Assembly (NCBI RefSeq): GCF_001949145.1
Contig: NW_019091424.1
Coordinates: forward strand, 256,883-316,882
Direction of reading: 5' to 3'
DNA: 60,000 nucleotides
DNA from: Acanthaster planci
Taxonomy: Eukaryota > Echinodermata > Asteroidea > Valvatida > Acanthasteridae
Shown: in pieces, positions 35,043 through 47,604 of the stretch
How the letters are laid out: each line of letters opens with the position of its first letter
How positions within the stretch are numbered: the stretch's first letter is position 1
Notes under the pieces: model-generated
The model's input: only the letters and a program-made list of their open reading frames with translations
The model's database searches: none
Told to the model about the DNA's origin: nothing
Made by a program: the position numbers and the translations under genes

Positions 35043-38000
35043 ATGTCAAGAAAGGTTACATGTTTGCTTCAACCATGGCTTCAACTATTTATCGCCGTGT
35101 GTGTTTTTCCACCGTGTGGAAGTGCCACGTCTACGGGGCCACGCGGCAGTTTGACTGGCATGACGACCGCAGCCCCACTACCAACCCCGGAGTTTTTTCT
35201 GGATGGAATCATCGATAAATTCGGGCAGAATGGGCGACTGAACGAGCAACAATTACTTCATCTTTTACAAAGAGTGCCTGTGGAGGTTTGTTGCTGTGAT
35301 TGCAAATTAGTTGAATGGCCCTTATGGCCTTGATGATTGATGAATTAATTGATTGATGGCCCGTCATTGCCCGTTTTTCGTGTAAAGAACCAGTTACACT
35401 TACAGATAGCAAGTCTATGTACAAACTTTTTTTATTTTATTCTCTAGAAACTGATTTGTTGGAAAAAAAAATCAAGCTGATGGTAAAAACAATTCTAGTA
35501 CATACCTTGGAGCTTGGTAGGCATTTGAGAAAAATCTGATGATACCCAATACAAAGATTGGCATCAGCAGTCTATAGAGGGTTTGCATGGCTGCCATCTT
35601 GCAGGCCAGTGCTTTTGTTCCATGGGGTTTTGCACAAAGGATGTTGCCCTGTGGAACAACAGAACTGCCCAGCAACATGGCTACCATGCAAACCCCTTAT
35701 AATGCTCGTTTTCTTGTGTCCTTGAATGCGTAGTGTTTGTCGGTAGACGATCTACTCCGCATACACTCGCTGACTGAAGAGGAATTAATGAATGACACGG
35801 CCGGGGTGTTGCAAGCTGTGTGCCCATCAATACTCTTCCAAGCTGTCTCTGATGATTGCTCTGATCTGGACAAAGATTCAGGAGAACGCAAACCACCAAC
35901 TACTGCGCAAGGTACATGGTATTCCAAAGCACAAGCAGCGTTTGTATGGTCTTAGTAACTTCTCTTAGGACACTGTCCAATATTCAACTTCATTTCAATC
36001 TTGAATCCCAAAACCATTTCGGAATTCTTTACAAATTACAAAGACAGGTGGAACAGAGTGTGCTTCATGTCCAGAGAGCTAAAGGGTTCTGTCTATCCCC
36101 TCCTCCACCCCCAGATCTACCACGCCCCCACCAAAAAAAATGAAAATTGTACTCACAACAACGATCAACTTGTTCATGTTATGTCTCTTTGCTGATCCTC
36201 TTGCAGTGTGGGGCTACGGTGTCCTCTTCGTGACAATCATTAACTTGGCTGCCTTGATGGGGGCTTGCATCATACCCTGTATGGACAAAAAGATCTACAA
36301 GTTGATTTTGACTTACCTGGTTGGATTGGCAGTGGGCACACTGAGTGGAAACGCATTACTTAGCCTGATACCTGAGGTAGGGGACTATTCCTTTTATCTT
36401 CAAGCCCCAAGCTGTAAATTATGTTTTTCCAAGAGACCATCCTGTGAAAAGTGTTTTGCTCCACTGAAAGCATCTGGGAGGGTTTCTGGCCAACATAACG
36501 TGGAGCGTTTGAGTTACCACCAATTTCATGTATTCGTGGCCTCCCTTCCTGTAGACCCACGGCATGTACGTCAGCACCCATGGTCTTGGTTTTGTCTGGA
36601 GGAACACCACCATCATCGGGGGTATCTACCTATTCTTTGTCGTGGAGCGGCTCCTCAAACTTATCTCATCGCGCAAAGAAGACAAAAGAAAGGTGAAAGA
36701 GAAGACATTTCACATATTGTGAGTGGCTGTCTTGATCAACACATGTCCATCAAATGTCGGCCAAGCTCATGCCACATCCAAAACGGGTTTCCAGTGGAGT
36801 GAAGACCTGGACGTAGCTCCTGACAAGAGATTGGGATGCAACCTCAATCTCTCCGCACATTACCAGCCACTCAAAAGGAAAGACATGTTTTTGTCAGCGT
36901 TTGACCCCAATTACTTGCACTATGACTTAGAATGAGAGTTAGAATTGGAAAACAAATCAAAACCTTTGGAAAAACCAATTACCATTGCCTCTGCCAGAAA
37001 GTTTCATGATATGAATAGTGATAAATTTATTGTTCGTACAAAGGAACCATACAGAAAAGAATCACACCTTGCAGAGTTAAAGATGAAGTTACCAAAGAAC
37101 ATGATTCACCTCCATCAGGGACCTAAAGGAGCCCAGTGGTACTCTTAATGTTGGGTGGGGCTTTGTTCCAATGTTGGAGGGGGGAGTGAATTGAAAGGCC
37201 TGGTCATCTAAGATAGAGTCATTATACCACGAGTAACTGAGTGTCATTTATGAAATTGCTTTTAATCCAGAAAAAAAATTTGTCCGGGTCAGACCTGAAA
37301 GTTTCAACCATGCACAACATGAGCGAGGATCGTGACGTATACAAGATAACATTAGCAGACTGTGCGCTACGTAACGGCTTTGCCAATGCCAGGGATAGCT
37401 CAGCAGAGGTCAGAGAGGAGGTAAGTCAATTTGTATCACTGTGATATTGTCTTGGTCTAAAACTCACAGATCGTTCAAAATCTGAGTGGAAGTTTTCAAG
37501 ATCTTGAAAAATTGTTCCGAGAAAGATTTATGAACTGTACGGCGTACGTATGTATATTGTACATTCTTATATGATACCTGACTGTCGTTCAGAATTTAGC
37601 CATTACAAATTATGTCCATAAATTAGACATAACCATATTACATTGTCAAAAAAATTTAAGCAAAATTAATATTTTTGATGAATAAATGTTTGAATACATT
37701 ACATTCTCATTCAAAAGGAGCAGTTTTTACAAGTAAATAAAAACTCAGGATTCAGACGATTAGGGAATGTTCCAAACGATGAGCAGAGCATGCAGGTAAA
37801 TCTGGTTGGTGTGGGACATGGTACACATGTAATTCAGTCTGAGACTAACTCATTGCTTGCTTGATTAACCAGCCTGGCTTGTTGGCCTTTCTTCCTTCAA
37901 TTGTCTCATCATTCCTTTCCTGTCCATCTCACCACTCCTCAAGCGTTGCATGGAAATCCAGCTTTAGAAACTCAGGGCATATCACATCATGGAGATTGAC

Positions 38001-41000
38001 CTTTCTCTATCGAACAAAATAGTGAGCAACACTGGATTTGAACACTGGCCTTGCGAGTTACCAGACGAGTGGTCAACACTGATCTTTATCCAGTGCTACC
38101 CTGGGTCGTTTTTCCTAGGACTAATTTGCCTTGGTTGGTGCCACACTAACCTGTGCTTATTAAGGCTGATTTGGAGCACATGTACTTTTGAACCAGTCAC
38201 AAACCTGGGCCTCTTTTTGTGAGCACCAGGTGCATGGCAGCAGTGACATTTATGCCTTGGGGGAGGGGTGCAGATGACTGATGGACGACAGCTTGTTGTA
38301 TACATGTGCTCGTGTGGTGCTTCATAAGTCACAGCATGAGATTCCTCATGTATTTGATACCAATTTGACAGTGTACAGGTTCTTATAGCTTTAACCGTGT
38401 TTACGTGTTTTCATCAGCTACATAGACAGCCCTGCTTGTTTCACACTGACCTGATCTTGATCAGTGAACCAAACCCCATTTTGCACTATCCATTAAGTGG
38501 TTTCTGGTATCAGTGATTGATATCCAGATGCATGTGAAACAAACAGGTGCAAAGCACTAGAGCTTAGCTTGAGTATGAGCATGTCATGGGTGTGTGGTAA
38601 CATACTGAAGGAGACCATTTTTGTTGACTTGGTTCAGTGCGCTTTAAACTGTTTTGAATATGTTCAGAATGATGTTTGCCATTAGATGTTCAAAACGTGT
38701 ATGTGCAGTGTGACATTGAGCGTACTTCAATTGTTTTTCAGACTTTTTTCATATTTGGGCCAAACAAAAAGTTGTTGTGTTTCCTATTACACTGAAAAAA
38801 TAAATTAGGGTGGTTGGTTGGGTAAAATATTTTTTTCTCTCTAAATTTGTTTGCCAAACAAATTAGGGTCCGATGACGGTCTGTATTTTTGGGGGGGGGG
38901 TCATGTACATGTATATTTGGAACAGGTACTAAGTCAGTGTCAGATTCATACTGTACATGTGCATGTCAGTATTACATATCAGCTCTGTGATTGAGTAGTA
39001 AAGCAGCTGGTTGTTGAAATACAAGCACACAAGAGCCGTCCGTCTCATGCTAAAAAAAAATTAAACAATACAATGTACAGGACAATGTACACAAAATTAG
39101 GCTCAAAATAAGGCACCATACATGGAAGTTTTTATATTTTATTAATTTGTCAAATAAAGAGATATAGGTTCTGCGTGATTTTCTAGGTTGGCTAACTGGA
39201 GACACACCTTTATTTTGTTTGGCCTTAACCCTAACCCTCCTCAATCCTTCTCCTGTTGGAGGACTGAGGACTGTTAGGGTTAAGATTTCCTCCATTGTCA
39301 TTCTTTACTGTAGATATTTTACGTTTGGAGGTCTGCACTTTAAACTTTTCCCTATTTTGCTTCAAGCCTTTGGGTTCAAATGTCATTTACCCCAGTATTA
39401 CTAGAATATCATCCAAACTATTGTAAAACATCTATGTAAACATACAGATAAAGAGTGCCCTTGTGGGTCCTATGTCCAAGGGACAATTTCTTTTGTTACG
39501 AAATCTAGGACAGAGATTAGTCCACCAAATAATCATTGTGGAACATGTGCGTAATCTTCTTGAGGGCTAATACAAGTACAGGTGTATGACATTTGCAAAG
39601 TGTATTTGTTTCTGATTAACCATACACCTAATCTATTAGTTTTCATTCACCTTGTGTCTGTTTTTTAACACACTGTCTCACAGAATCAGTTTGGTAAAGC
39701 TCACTGCATCCAGTTTTTTTTCCTTTGACAATTGCTGCATTGAGAAGCTGAAGCCAGAAGTGTAAAAAATAAGACGTCCTAATGACTGCTTGGTATTTGC
39801 ACATGCATGCACCTAGAGCTAGCTGACGTGTGTGGGTCAATCTATAAATTTGGGGTCCATTTTTTTATGCACCTGTTACATTGGACATATGATGTTGTAC
39901 CAGGTTGAGCACAGTCTTTGGTTCCAAGAGTGTTAAATTACCTGCCAAACAAATTGAAAGAGTTTGAGTCAATTTCAGTGATATTTTCATGTCTAATTAC
40001 ACAGGTCAGGTGTAACAGGGACACAGAAATGCCACCCTTATTGACCTTGAATTTATAGCATGACCATATAGAAAAAAAGGCATTGAGCGTGACATTTTAA
40101 TCCTTTGTAGCCATTATGGTCTGTTTAAGGATCGTGAAAAAAACCTCTTTTATTCTCTCTCTGAGCGGATACCGTTACCAGGGACTTCACCAAAACTAAA
40201 CAGCGCCCTCTTATTCTATCCATCATGCATGTACACATGTACCAGTACTTCAAGCTGGCTAATTGCAAGCTTTTGACCAAAGCATTTTTCATTTGTTGCC
40301 CCGTACATTTTATGAATAATTGCAGGATCAGTCAAAAGCTGAGACCGCAAACGGTCATGGCCATTCACACCTGGCCATGACAGAAAACGGCAAAGTTCGC
40401 ATAGCGGCAGTTGCCTACATGATTGTATTCGGCGATGGCCTGCATAACTTCATCGACGGTCTGGCCATAGGGGCATCGTTTTCAATCTCTGTATTCCAAG
40501 GGATATCAACCTCTATCGCCGTGATCTGCGAAGAGTTCCCTCATGAACTTGGTGAGCACCCCCCCTCTTTCCCCTATTTTGGTTTTGTCCCTGCTAGTTC
40601 ACTGCATGGGTTTTTGTAGAGTTTCACCGTTGGTATACTTCAACACCAGGTTTATTAAATCGAGCAGAAGTATTTAAAAATAATGAACTTTTGACCAAGA
40701 GGGAAAATGTTCAAGGCATGGATTTGTCCAGTTTCCAGCACAGTTTTATTTTATGCATTGACATGTATAAGTACATTTCTAGTCCATGACACCTGTAACC
40801 TTTTGAACCAACGAATCTGAAACTAGTGGTGATGAGATTTGTCATGAAGTTTCCTGATTTCAGGATTTTGTTTTCGCGAAATTCAAATGTCAGGATTTTT
40901 CTGTCATTATTTTCCTGATTTTTTTTAATTTTTCAAACGGTCATATTTAAAATCTGGCAAATCTAACTTTACCATTGTGGTGTGTTTATATATATAACAG

Positions 41001-42079
41001 GTGGTGTAGATTACCGTTATATGGGTTTTAAAATGGTGCCTTCAGGCAAATATGAATCCATTCAACAGACCCTACACTGCTTGCTGTAGGGCCCACAACC
41101 TCAAGTGATTGCTATGGATATTTCTCCGATTGCAACCCTGTATAACTTTGCAACGCATCACTGAACATTTAATGGAACCCTGCATAGTGCACAGAAAATC
41201 TTTACCGGGTTAAAATGGACAATTCAAATCTGAAAAGTGCTGTCGCATAAATCAGGCAGAATTCTGATTCATGTTGGTCTAAACCTGCACCTGGCATTTC
41301 CTTTGTGTGGATTTCCTTTTTCTAGGAGACTTTGCTATTTTGCTGAAATCGGGCATGACAGTCAGGCAGGCGTTACTCTTCAACCTGCTCTCAGCGCTCA
41401 CCTGTTACGGGGGTCTCATTGTGGGTATCCTGGTGGGGCAGCTGACGTCAATGGAGCCTTACATTTTTGCACTGGCAGGGGGAATGTTTTTGTACATCTC
41501 TTTAGTCGACATGGTAGGTGGAAAGAGATCTATGGGAAGGCTTTACCTTCTGAAAAAACAAACTGAAAAAACAAACCGAACAATTAGAGATTGGAACCCT
41601 CAGACCTTGGCTCAATGTATCAGCACTCAAGCATAGGCAACTTTTATCATAACAAGGTCACAGAAACCTGCCAAAATACCAAAGCACCATAACCGTGCTG
41701 CGAATGGACTGAAAAAACAAACTAAACAATTTGAGATTGGAAACCCTCAGAATTTGGCTCAATGTATCAGTTACAAAAACTGCTCTGTCTATCCAGAGTT
41801 CACCATATTGGTTAGCCTAGCAGATATCATGTAGGTTTGTCTTCTTGTGGATGAATCATTACAGTGGAGTGAGCGCTAAATGTCCTCTAACAAATCTTTT
41901 TTTTTTTGGTTTTTGACCACCAGTTGCCAGAACTACACACTGTGAACCAACACAAAGAGTTCCGGATGTCCACCTCCTTAAAGATCTTCGCTATTCAAAA
42001 TGCCGGCCTCTTGACCGGCTATGCTGTTATGATTCTGCTGGCCGTATATGGAGAGCACATCACACTGGTCACCGGTTGA
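35043..42079 (+). CDS. SLC39A8/SLC39A14: ZIP-family metal transporter, ZIP8/ZIP14 type (ZIP-A), complete
   Basis: Nine exons: 35043-35285, 35734-35911, 36207-36376, 36555-36692, 37271-37420, 37718-37795, 40326-40551, 41326-41513, 41924-42079. Phases agree, giving 508 codons, close to ZIP14 (492) and ZIP8 (460). Residues 8-28 form a signal peptide. The extracellular part (to about 140) contains the CPSIL (CPAL-type) motif of the LIV-1 subfamily. TM1-TM3 follow ([35 protein letters not shown], and [16 protein letters not shown]). A cytoplasmic loop holds a small His cluster (HGHSH, about 330). The metal path motifs are [13 protein letters not shown] (His 359) and [11 protein letters not shown] (Glu 388, His 392). 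Glu replaces the usual first His in the second motif, the hallmark of ZIP8/ZIP14, which import Zn, Mn, Fe and Cd with bicarbonate. The protein should sit in the plasma or endosomal membrane. Exons 5 and 6 (loop) rest mainly on splice signals. The assignment to ZIP8 versus ZIP14 cannot be made here. Confidence 0.93.
35573..35701. mobile_element. MITE family B, copy 3
   Basis: Begins TATAGAGGGTTTGCATGGCT and ends GCAAACCCCTTATA, with the family arms and a centre containing CCCTGTGGAAC. It lies in intron 1 of ZIP-A, 32 bp before exon 2. A TA dinucleotide borders both ends, compatible with TA-targeting elements. Confidence 0.85.
37796..40325. other. Large intron 6 of ZIP-A
   Basis: About 2.5 kb without coding exons. 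It holds a G run at 38890-38899, a 61-bp palindrome at 39224-39284, and several ACATGTA words. No transposon family was recognised. Confidence 0.6.
39224..39284. repeat. Palindrome with TTAACCCTAACC/GGTTAAG ends
   Basis: The left arm CTTAACCCTAACCCTCCTCA pairs with the right arm ending CTGAGGACTGTTAGGGTTAA, with AATCCTTCTCC and GGAGGACT also pairing. It contains single TTAGGG-type words but is not a telomere array. Confidence 0.65.
41562..41770 (+). repeat. Direct duplication in ZIP-A intron 8
   Basis: 41562-41623 and 41708-41770 are about 60-bp direct copies sharing ACTGAAAAAACAAA, GAGATTGG, ACCCTCAGA and TTGGCTCAATGTATCAG. The first copy directly follows the splice donor at 41514 by about 50 nt. 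Confidence 0.75.
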
Positions 42080-42581
42080 GTGCAAGACTTGGGGAGACCT
42101 GGATGTAGATTGTTGAAATCTACAGGGAATAGGGGTGAGCACATTAAATGCAGGTAACATACTTTTTAAAACCTCACATCATTATATTTACATGTCTTAT
42201 ACTACCACTATCAGTGCCTTCACTACATATTTTAGTAGCCTTCAAATTCACTGGTCACCACTGGTTTAACTGTGGACACTTGTGACGGTTAATGGTGGGT
42301 AGTTACCCACAATGCATTGCATTTCCATCACAATACTGTATTTGAAGAGATAAGTCACCTTTAAGCCTAATGCCCTTTGATTGAATGATGGGTACCGTTG
42401 AGCAGCCAACATGCATACATGTAGAAGCCAATTCAAACATGAACTATGGTTCATGAGTTAACAATAACCAACTGTGTGTGTGTGTTTGATTGTTGGCCTG
42501 CTGTAGATTACCAGTTGAACCCTAAACCCTGGCATATCAACGTCTGGCTAGGGCACTTCCATTGTTACTCATAAAGAGAAA

Positions 42582-42587
42582 AATAAA
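42582..42587 (+). terminator. Poly(A) signal of ZIP-A
   Basis: AATAAA occurs 503 nt after the ZIP-A stop codon and is followed within 10-40 nt by T/G-containing sequence (GTTGTGTATGC). It predicts a 3' UTR of about 520 nt. Confidence 0.5.
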
Positions 42588-42605
42588 GTTGTGTATGCTT
42601 AATGC

Positions 42606-45600
42606 CACTGCACTGTATGGTACCTTGTCTTATCTATTGTATTTTATGGCTTCAGAGATCAATAAGGTCACGTCCGCTTACAAGCGACAGGGCTGTATTC
42701 TACATTTGACTACTGTGTAGTAATTTTTAGTGTTATGTAGTCTTAGGGCTACTTAGGGGAGTTTGCGTCAACGGTTTATCAACCGGCACAGGGGCAAGCA
42801 TCTCAGAAATAAGAGCAAGTATAACTACGAGTGTTAACAAGGAGTGGTTTGAGTGTGTAACTTTGTCCATTGGTATAGAGAGTTTGACTCACTCAGTGTT
42901 TACGTGTGAACTTCCACAGTGTGTAGCGTGCCAGTTTTATTTAATATATTTCCAATATTACCTCATTAATAAACATGAGTTTGCATTATCGGCAAATTGG
43001 AATCCAATACAAGCGGTCTATAGGTTTTAGGATCACACAATGACAGTAGACAGGATTAATGGTAGCTCAAGCAATACAGCGATCTATTCAGATGTGCAAT
43101 ATGCAAATAAACCACATCACTGAAAGCTCGTAACTACTAAATGGTGCAATTTGGAAATCACCGAGGAGTTCAAATAGGTGGGAATTTTATTCGAGGTGAG
43201 ATTCAACAGTAATTGTCTTTGTGTGTGTTTTTATTTTGTTTGTTTTTTCTTTGCTTTTTACATGTAATCATTTCATGGGCATAGATCCAAGTTTTTAGAG
43301 GGTTAGAGGTTTTGGTATAGACCTCTTTCACCCACAGGACTTGATTGAGGGAGATGTTTTCTAGGCGAGGCCTCAAGAAATACTCCTCTTGTCCCAAATC
43401 GTATGTGATAACCAAAATGCAAGAGTCCAGCATTTTTCGTTTTTTTCTTTCTTAGCATCTTCAGTCATTTTATTAAACACTTGCATGCGTGTATACATGT
43501 ATGTGCCTTAAGGGTTGTAATGTGAGAATGCTTATTGGTCACATCATGTAAAGCACCTCATTAAATAGTTTAGCTGTGTACTCTAAAAGCATTGTTTAAT
43601 TTTTTTTTATTCTTTTGCCAAATGGCCTAATATGTGTCTAGAACCAGCCAGTTCCATATTCCAACAGAGCAAACACCGAACTGGTTCACTCTGTCAGGCC
43701 ATAAGTTGTTCTGAATTATTCAGCCATATTTAATTTATTTGTTTCTATTTACCTTACCTTACTTTACTTTACTTGTGTCTATTTACTTCCTTGTCTTTTT
43801 AGTTAGCAAGTTAGTTCTCAAAGTGAAGGGCATTTATTCTGAGCACTGCCTCGTCATTTTCACATAAAGCTATGCGTGTATTCTTCGTCACTTTAAGCAA
43901 TTCAAACCACGTGTGCTGCATGGTGCAATCCTGGTACAATCCCACCCATTAGCCATTCTCCATCGTCGAAAATCTCCAAAATGTCGGAATTATTTTATAA
44001 TATAAAATGGGACTTTGGGTCGGGAGATATTGATTTTTTTCCACGTTAATTTCCCTTCACCGAAGAGCATTGTGTCTTATTAAATGTTTACATGCCCTGC
44101 ACCCACCGCTTATCTGACTCAAATCGGCTAGCCGACCCCCAGTGAGCTCGTGATTGATTGACATTTGCGAGAGTAAGTAGCCAGTGTAATTTTGGGGCAA
44201 GCCGGTGTCGACACAAAGCGCACATTATCATCATATTCGTCGGCAGAGGGTGAGAAACACTCTTCATAAAAGTCGGTGTTTCGTTCACGTAGTTAGGTCT
44301 TTTGAAAACAACTGAAATATTTCCAGTGTATAATTTACAGGTTTATGGGTTAGAATCGGGAAAAAACAATCAACAGCAGGTTTTGCCGAAAATGGGGCGC
44401 CTGGTACGTGTAAAAGGAATCAGACGCAGCAGGGAACCCTTTTAGAAATAATTGCACCTATTTTTGCTCGTGTGTGTGTGTGTTTCCTGTGTGTTGCGCA
44501 CACTGCATAGGTGTTCCTGTACAACTCCTATGTCAGGTCATTTTGTATTTGGAAATCACCAAATAAGTATCAGATGCAATGCTCAATAGCTGATATGAGA
44601 TCGGTCATGAATTATGCATCTTTCCCTAAAAATCATGAAACGAACCACCGCAAATCTATGACGAATGGAGAAGACGTGTACATGTAACTGCAAGCCCAGA
44701 TGCTCAGGTTTGCTTAAATACTTTATGCAATTTAGTAGAATTCGTTCAGAAGAGGTGCCAAATTCTTATGAGCTGTCCCTTCTTCTAGTTTTAAGAGATA
44801 TGAAAGGGCTCCAAATTACCTCTCCTAGTGGTTCATCACGTATATGAAATCGCCAGTACACCGGAATTCTTATTTTGAATTTATGTTGAAAAAATCCCTA
44901 ACTTTTTTTTTAGTTGATTTTGAATTTTGTATACACTTTTGTGATTTTATACATTTGAATGGACATAAAAGTAAAGTTCTGGTTTTAACTGAAAGTTTTA
45001 AGTGGTAAAAGTTACGTCTAAATCACGATCAAGGCAGATTTCTCAGTTTTGGCAACGGGAATAATTTTTCGATTTAATTGCGGCCGACACAGTTTTATAA
45101 TCGAAGCAGAATACACCCAAAGCAATGTCGGAAAAGTACCAAACAAACCTCAGTAATATGTAAGTAGAATAAAATAATGAATTAAAAATTCACTGAAGAT
45201 AAGACGCGGCGTGCACGCGCACAGTACAATCAAGCGCTTATTGCGGAGGATTTATACGGTTTGCAATTTACACGTCTAATTTTTTGTGTAAAATTTTCTA
45301 CACTTGCGTGTAGTCATTGCTATATTTTTTATATAGGTCTCACTTGTTACTGTAGTTTCGTGCAGTTCCGATATGATATGAGAGACAAGTTCAACATTCG
45401 TGTACCGTTTCCTCGTCAGACGTAAATTTCACAATTCACACAGCAATCAAAATTTGACATACCTACATGTGTATTTAAACGTATATTGTTATTTGTTTAT
45501 TTGTACAACATTTTAGATAAACCAAAATAAGTGACCATTGGACAAAGATGATTTATACTGATCATTTGTATTAAGTGAAACATTTCATTTATATAGTTCA

Positions 45601-46371
45601 TTTCTCCAAATAGTGATTGTTTCAAGAACACGACATTGTTTTTATGCTGCTATGCAATTGTAGCATTCCTCGTGGGGTCTTTTTTGCATCGGTGCATAGT
45701 TTACCTGCGTTTGTGTGCGCATCAAGTATAACCTACTCGACCTGACAAAACGACTCACAAGTCACCGATGCGTATGCGCATTTGAATTCAGCCATGCATC
45801 ATGTAGGGTATTGTTCATTTGTCATCAATAGTAGCATTGTGTATTGATGTTCTGTTTAGTGTACACTGTTTTCTTTTTTCCCTCCAATTTGGAAGCCGAG
45901 TTGTTGCCTTTACCAGAGTGTTTACAATCCCAATAGAATTAAAACAGACTTCAGGAAGCCATCTGATGTTGTCTTTTCAAATTATTTAAATGCAGTTCTG
46001 GTAGATGTGTCTCTATGTCTCATTGAACCTGATTTTCAATTTTGTTAAGGTATTTTGGTGCCTTTTCCGTGTTTTATGGTACTGCAAACTTGCGTATATT
46101 TTTGAGCAAAAGTATGATGTCATCTAAGGCACAAACTTCCATGTTACAGCTCTTGCTGCTAAAGATATAGCCTATTTTCCTATTTTTTTACTCCTGCTAT
46201 TCATTTAGTTCATTTCGTTGATTAACCGTTGTTTCTATTTGTGACATTGACGAAAGAGCAAAGGTGTATCACAAATATTTGCGGTTAGGAGAAGAATGGA
46301 GTCTTCCTGCAATGACCTTACTGCAACGGCGCCCTCATTTCTCAGTCAAAGCATGGAAAATTTGCAACATC
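42606..46371. other. Intergenic stretch without recognised genes
   Basis: About 3.8 kb, AT-rich, with only short random open frames. It holds a pyrimidine-rich TTACC/TTTAC microsatellite-like run at 43750-43775 and a short TG run at 44471-44482. No transposon ends or RNA genes were recognised. Confidence 0.5.
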
Positions 46372-46590
46372 GCCAGTTAACGTCGGGTTTTGTTAACGCC
46401 AGAGAAAGCTGCAGGGGCAGGTTTTTTTATCGCAAATTCTTCGAAATTTTAATTTATTTATGACGCAAACAAGCACGCGTGCATTAATGCAGCAACAGCG
46501 GAAATGAAACAATGCGTCCTCCGTGGAACAAATAAACAATATTGTGTGTGTTGACACGTCACCCGGCGTCAAGTGATTATAAAGGCGCAA
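46372..46590 (+). repeat. Dispersed repeat F, copy 2
   Basis: Aligns with 4391-4620 (see that entry): GCCAGTTAACGTCGG, TTCGAAATT, GGAAATGAAA, GTCCTCCGTGGAACAAATA and CCGGCGTC occur in the same order and orientation, 42 kb away. Confidence 0.75.
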
Positions 46591-47490
46591 CCGAGAGTGA
46601 CCCAAAATTGAAGTGAGACGATTCACGTCACGAGGAATGAAAAGTTGTATATAAGAGATTCTCAAGTGAAATTCAAATCACGGACCAAGACTGTATTATC
46701 CTGGTCCTTCATAATACCCAAGTTATTTTGTCACCCTTCTGAACCTTTTTTTTTTCAAACTTTGAATGTCAACCTGAAAAGATGCCTGGTGACGCACATG
46801 CCAAACAAATCGACCTAATCCAAGCCTTTGTGCTTGGCTGCTGTAAAAGCACCCAGTAAATATGCCACGCCTCGCTGACGCTGAAAAGAGTTTTCAACAA
46901 TAAGTTTCCAAGCAAAGACTGTTTTTGTAGTTGTTACAGCGCAACCAGTGCATGAATTGAATGTTGTGTTTTTCCGATTATGTTTTACTGTGTTCCGTTG
47001 ATTGTTTTTATTGAGTATATATCAATCTACCCCGAAGGTAATGGAATCGTCCAAAAGTTTTAGCCAATCAATTGTTCGTCATTCCCGCGTAGACGAAACT
47101 CTGCCATTCAGAGAAGGCGTTCGCGAGGTGGGAAAACGCCTTCCCGTCTTACGCAACGGTATTTTGTTCAGGCCGTGGTAATTGTCAGAACGCCCATCGG
47201 ATTATTGTGAATCAAATCACGCCAGTCGATGAAGAATGGTCGCATTGTACAATTAGTCACAATTAGAATCTTTGGGTGCATGTTGGAGTTTTTTATGTGA
47301 GAGAAAGATAGAGAGTCAGAAGTCATTTTTGACTTGCTCGAGAAAGACAGAGGTTTGAAGAGTGACTGTGTGATGCAAGACCGGTTTTGACTCCCTAGTA
47401 TCAGAAATCTGAGCCAGCAGATTTAGCTTTGTTTTGGATCTGTTGACCACTTTGGTAAAGGACGGAAAAATCTGTTTCCGTGAGAATTAG

Positions 47491-47543
47491 GCAAACTAGG
47501 GCCTAATTCCAGCCAGCACCAGCAAACTAGGGCCTAATTCCAG
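47491..47543 (+). repeat. 31-bp tandem duplication
   Basis: GCAAACTAGGGCCTAATTCC plus AG occurs at 47491-47512 and again at 47522-47543, separated by a 9-nt spacer. It lies just upstream of the candidate first exon at 47561. Confidence 0.85.
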
Positions 47544-47560
47544 TCGGCATAAACGACTTC

Positions 47561-47604
47561 ATGGCAACAGTTCACCTCCCAAGACAGTTGTTCAGCAAAT
47601 TACC
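47561..47604 (+). CDS. Candidate orphan first coding exon
   Basis: An ATG at 47561 opens 14 codons (MATVHLPRQLFSKL plus two bases) that end at a consensus splice donor, ACCGTAAGT. The start context is TTCATGG and the upstream 500 nt are richer in CpG than their surroundings. I could not find a matching downstream exon. It may be chance; a plus-strand gene beginning here would have to end before ZIP-B at 54352 or have ZIP-B nested in an intron. Confidence 0.2.

Noticed and set aside
36140-36802. 220-codon open frame on the plus strand
   Set aside because: It reads through ZIP-A exon 3, the following intron and exon 4 region out of phase; splice sites and the ZIP-B comparison define the true exons.
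39224-39290. Interstitial telomere repeat
   Set aside because: Only single TTAGGG/CCCTAA words occur, within a palindrome, not a tandem array.
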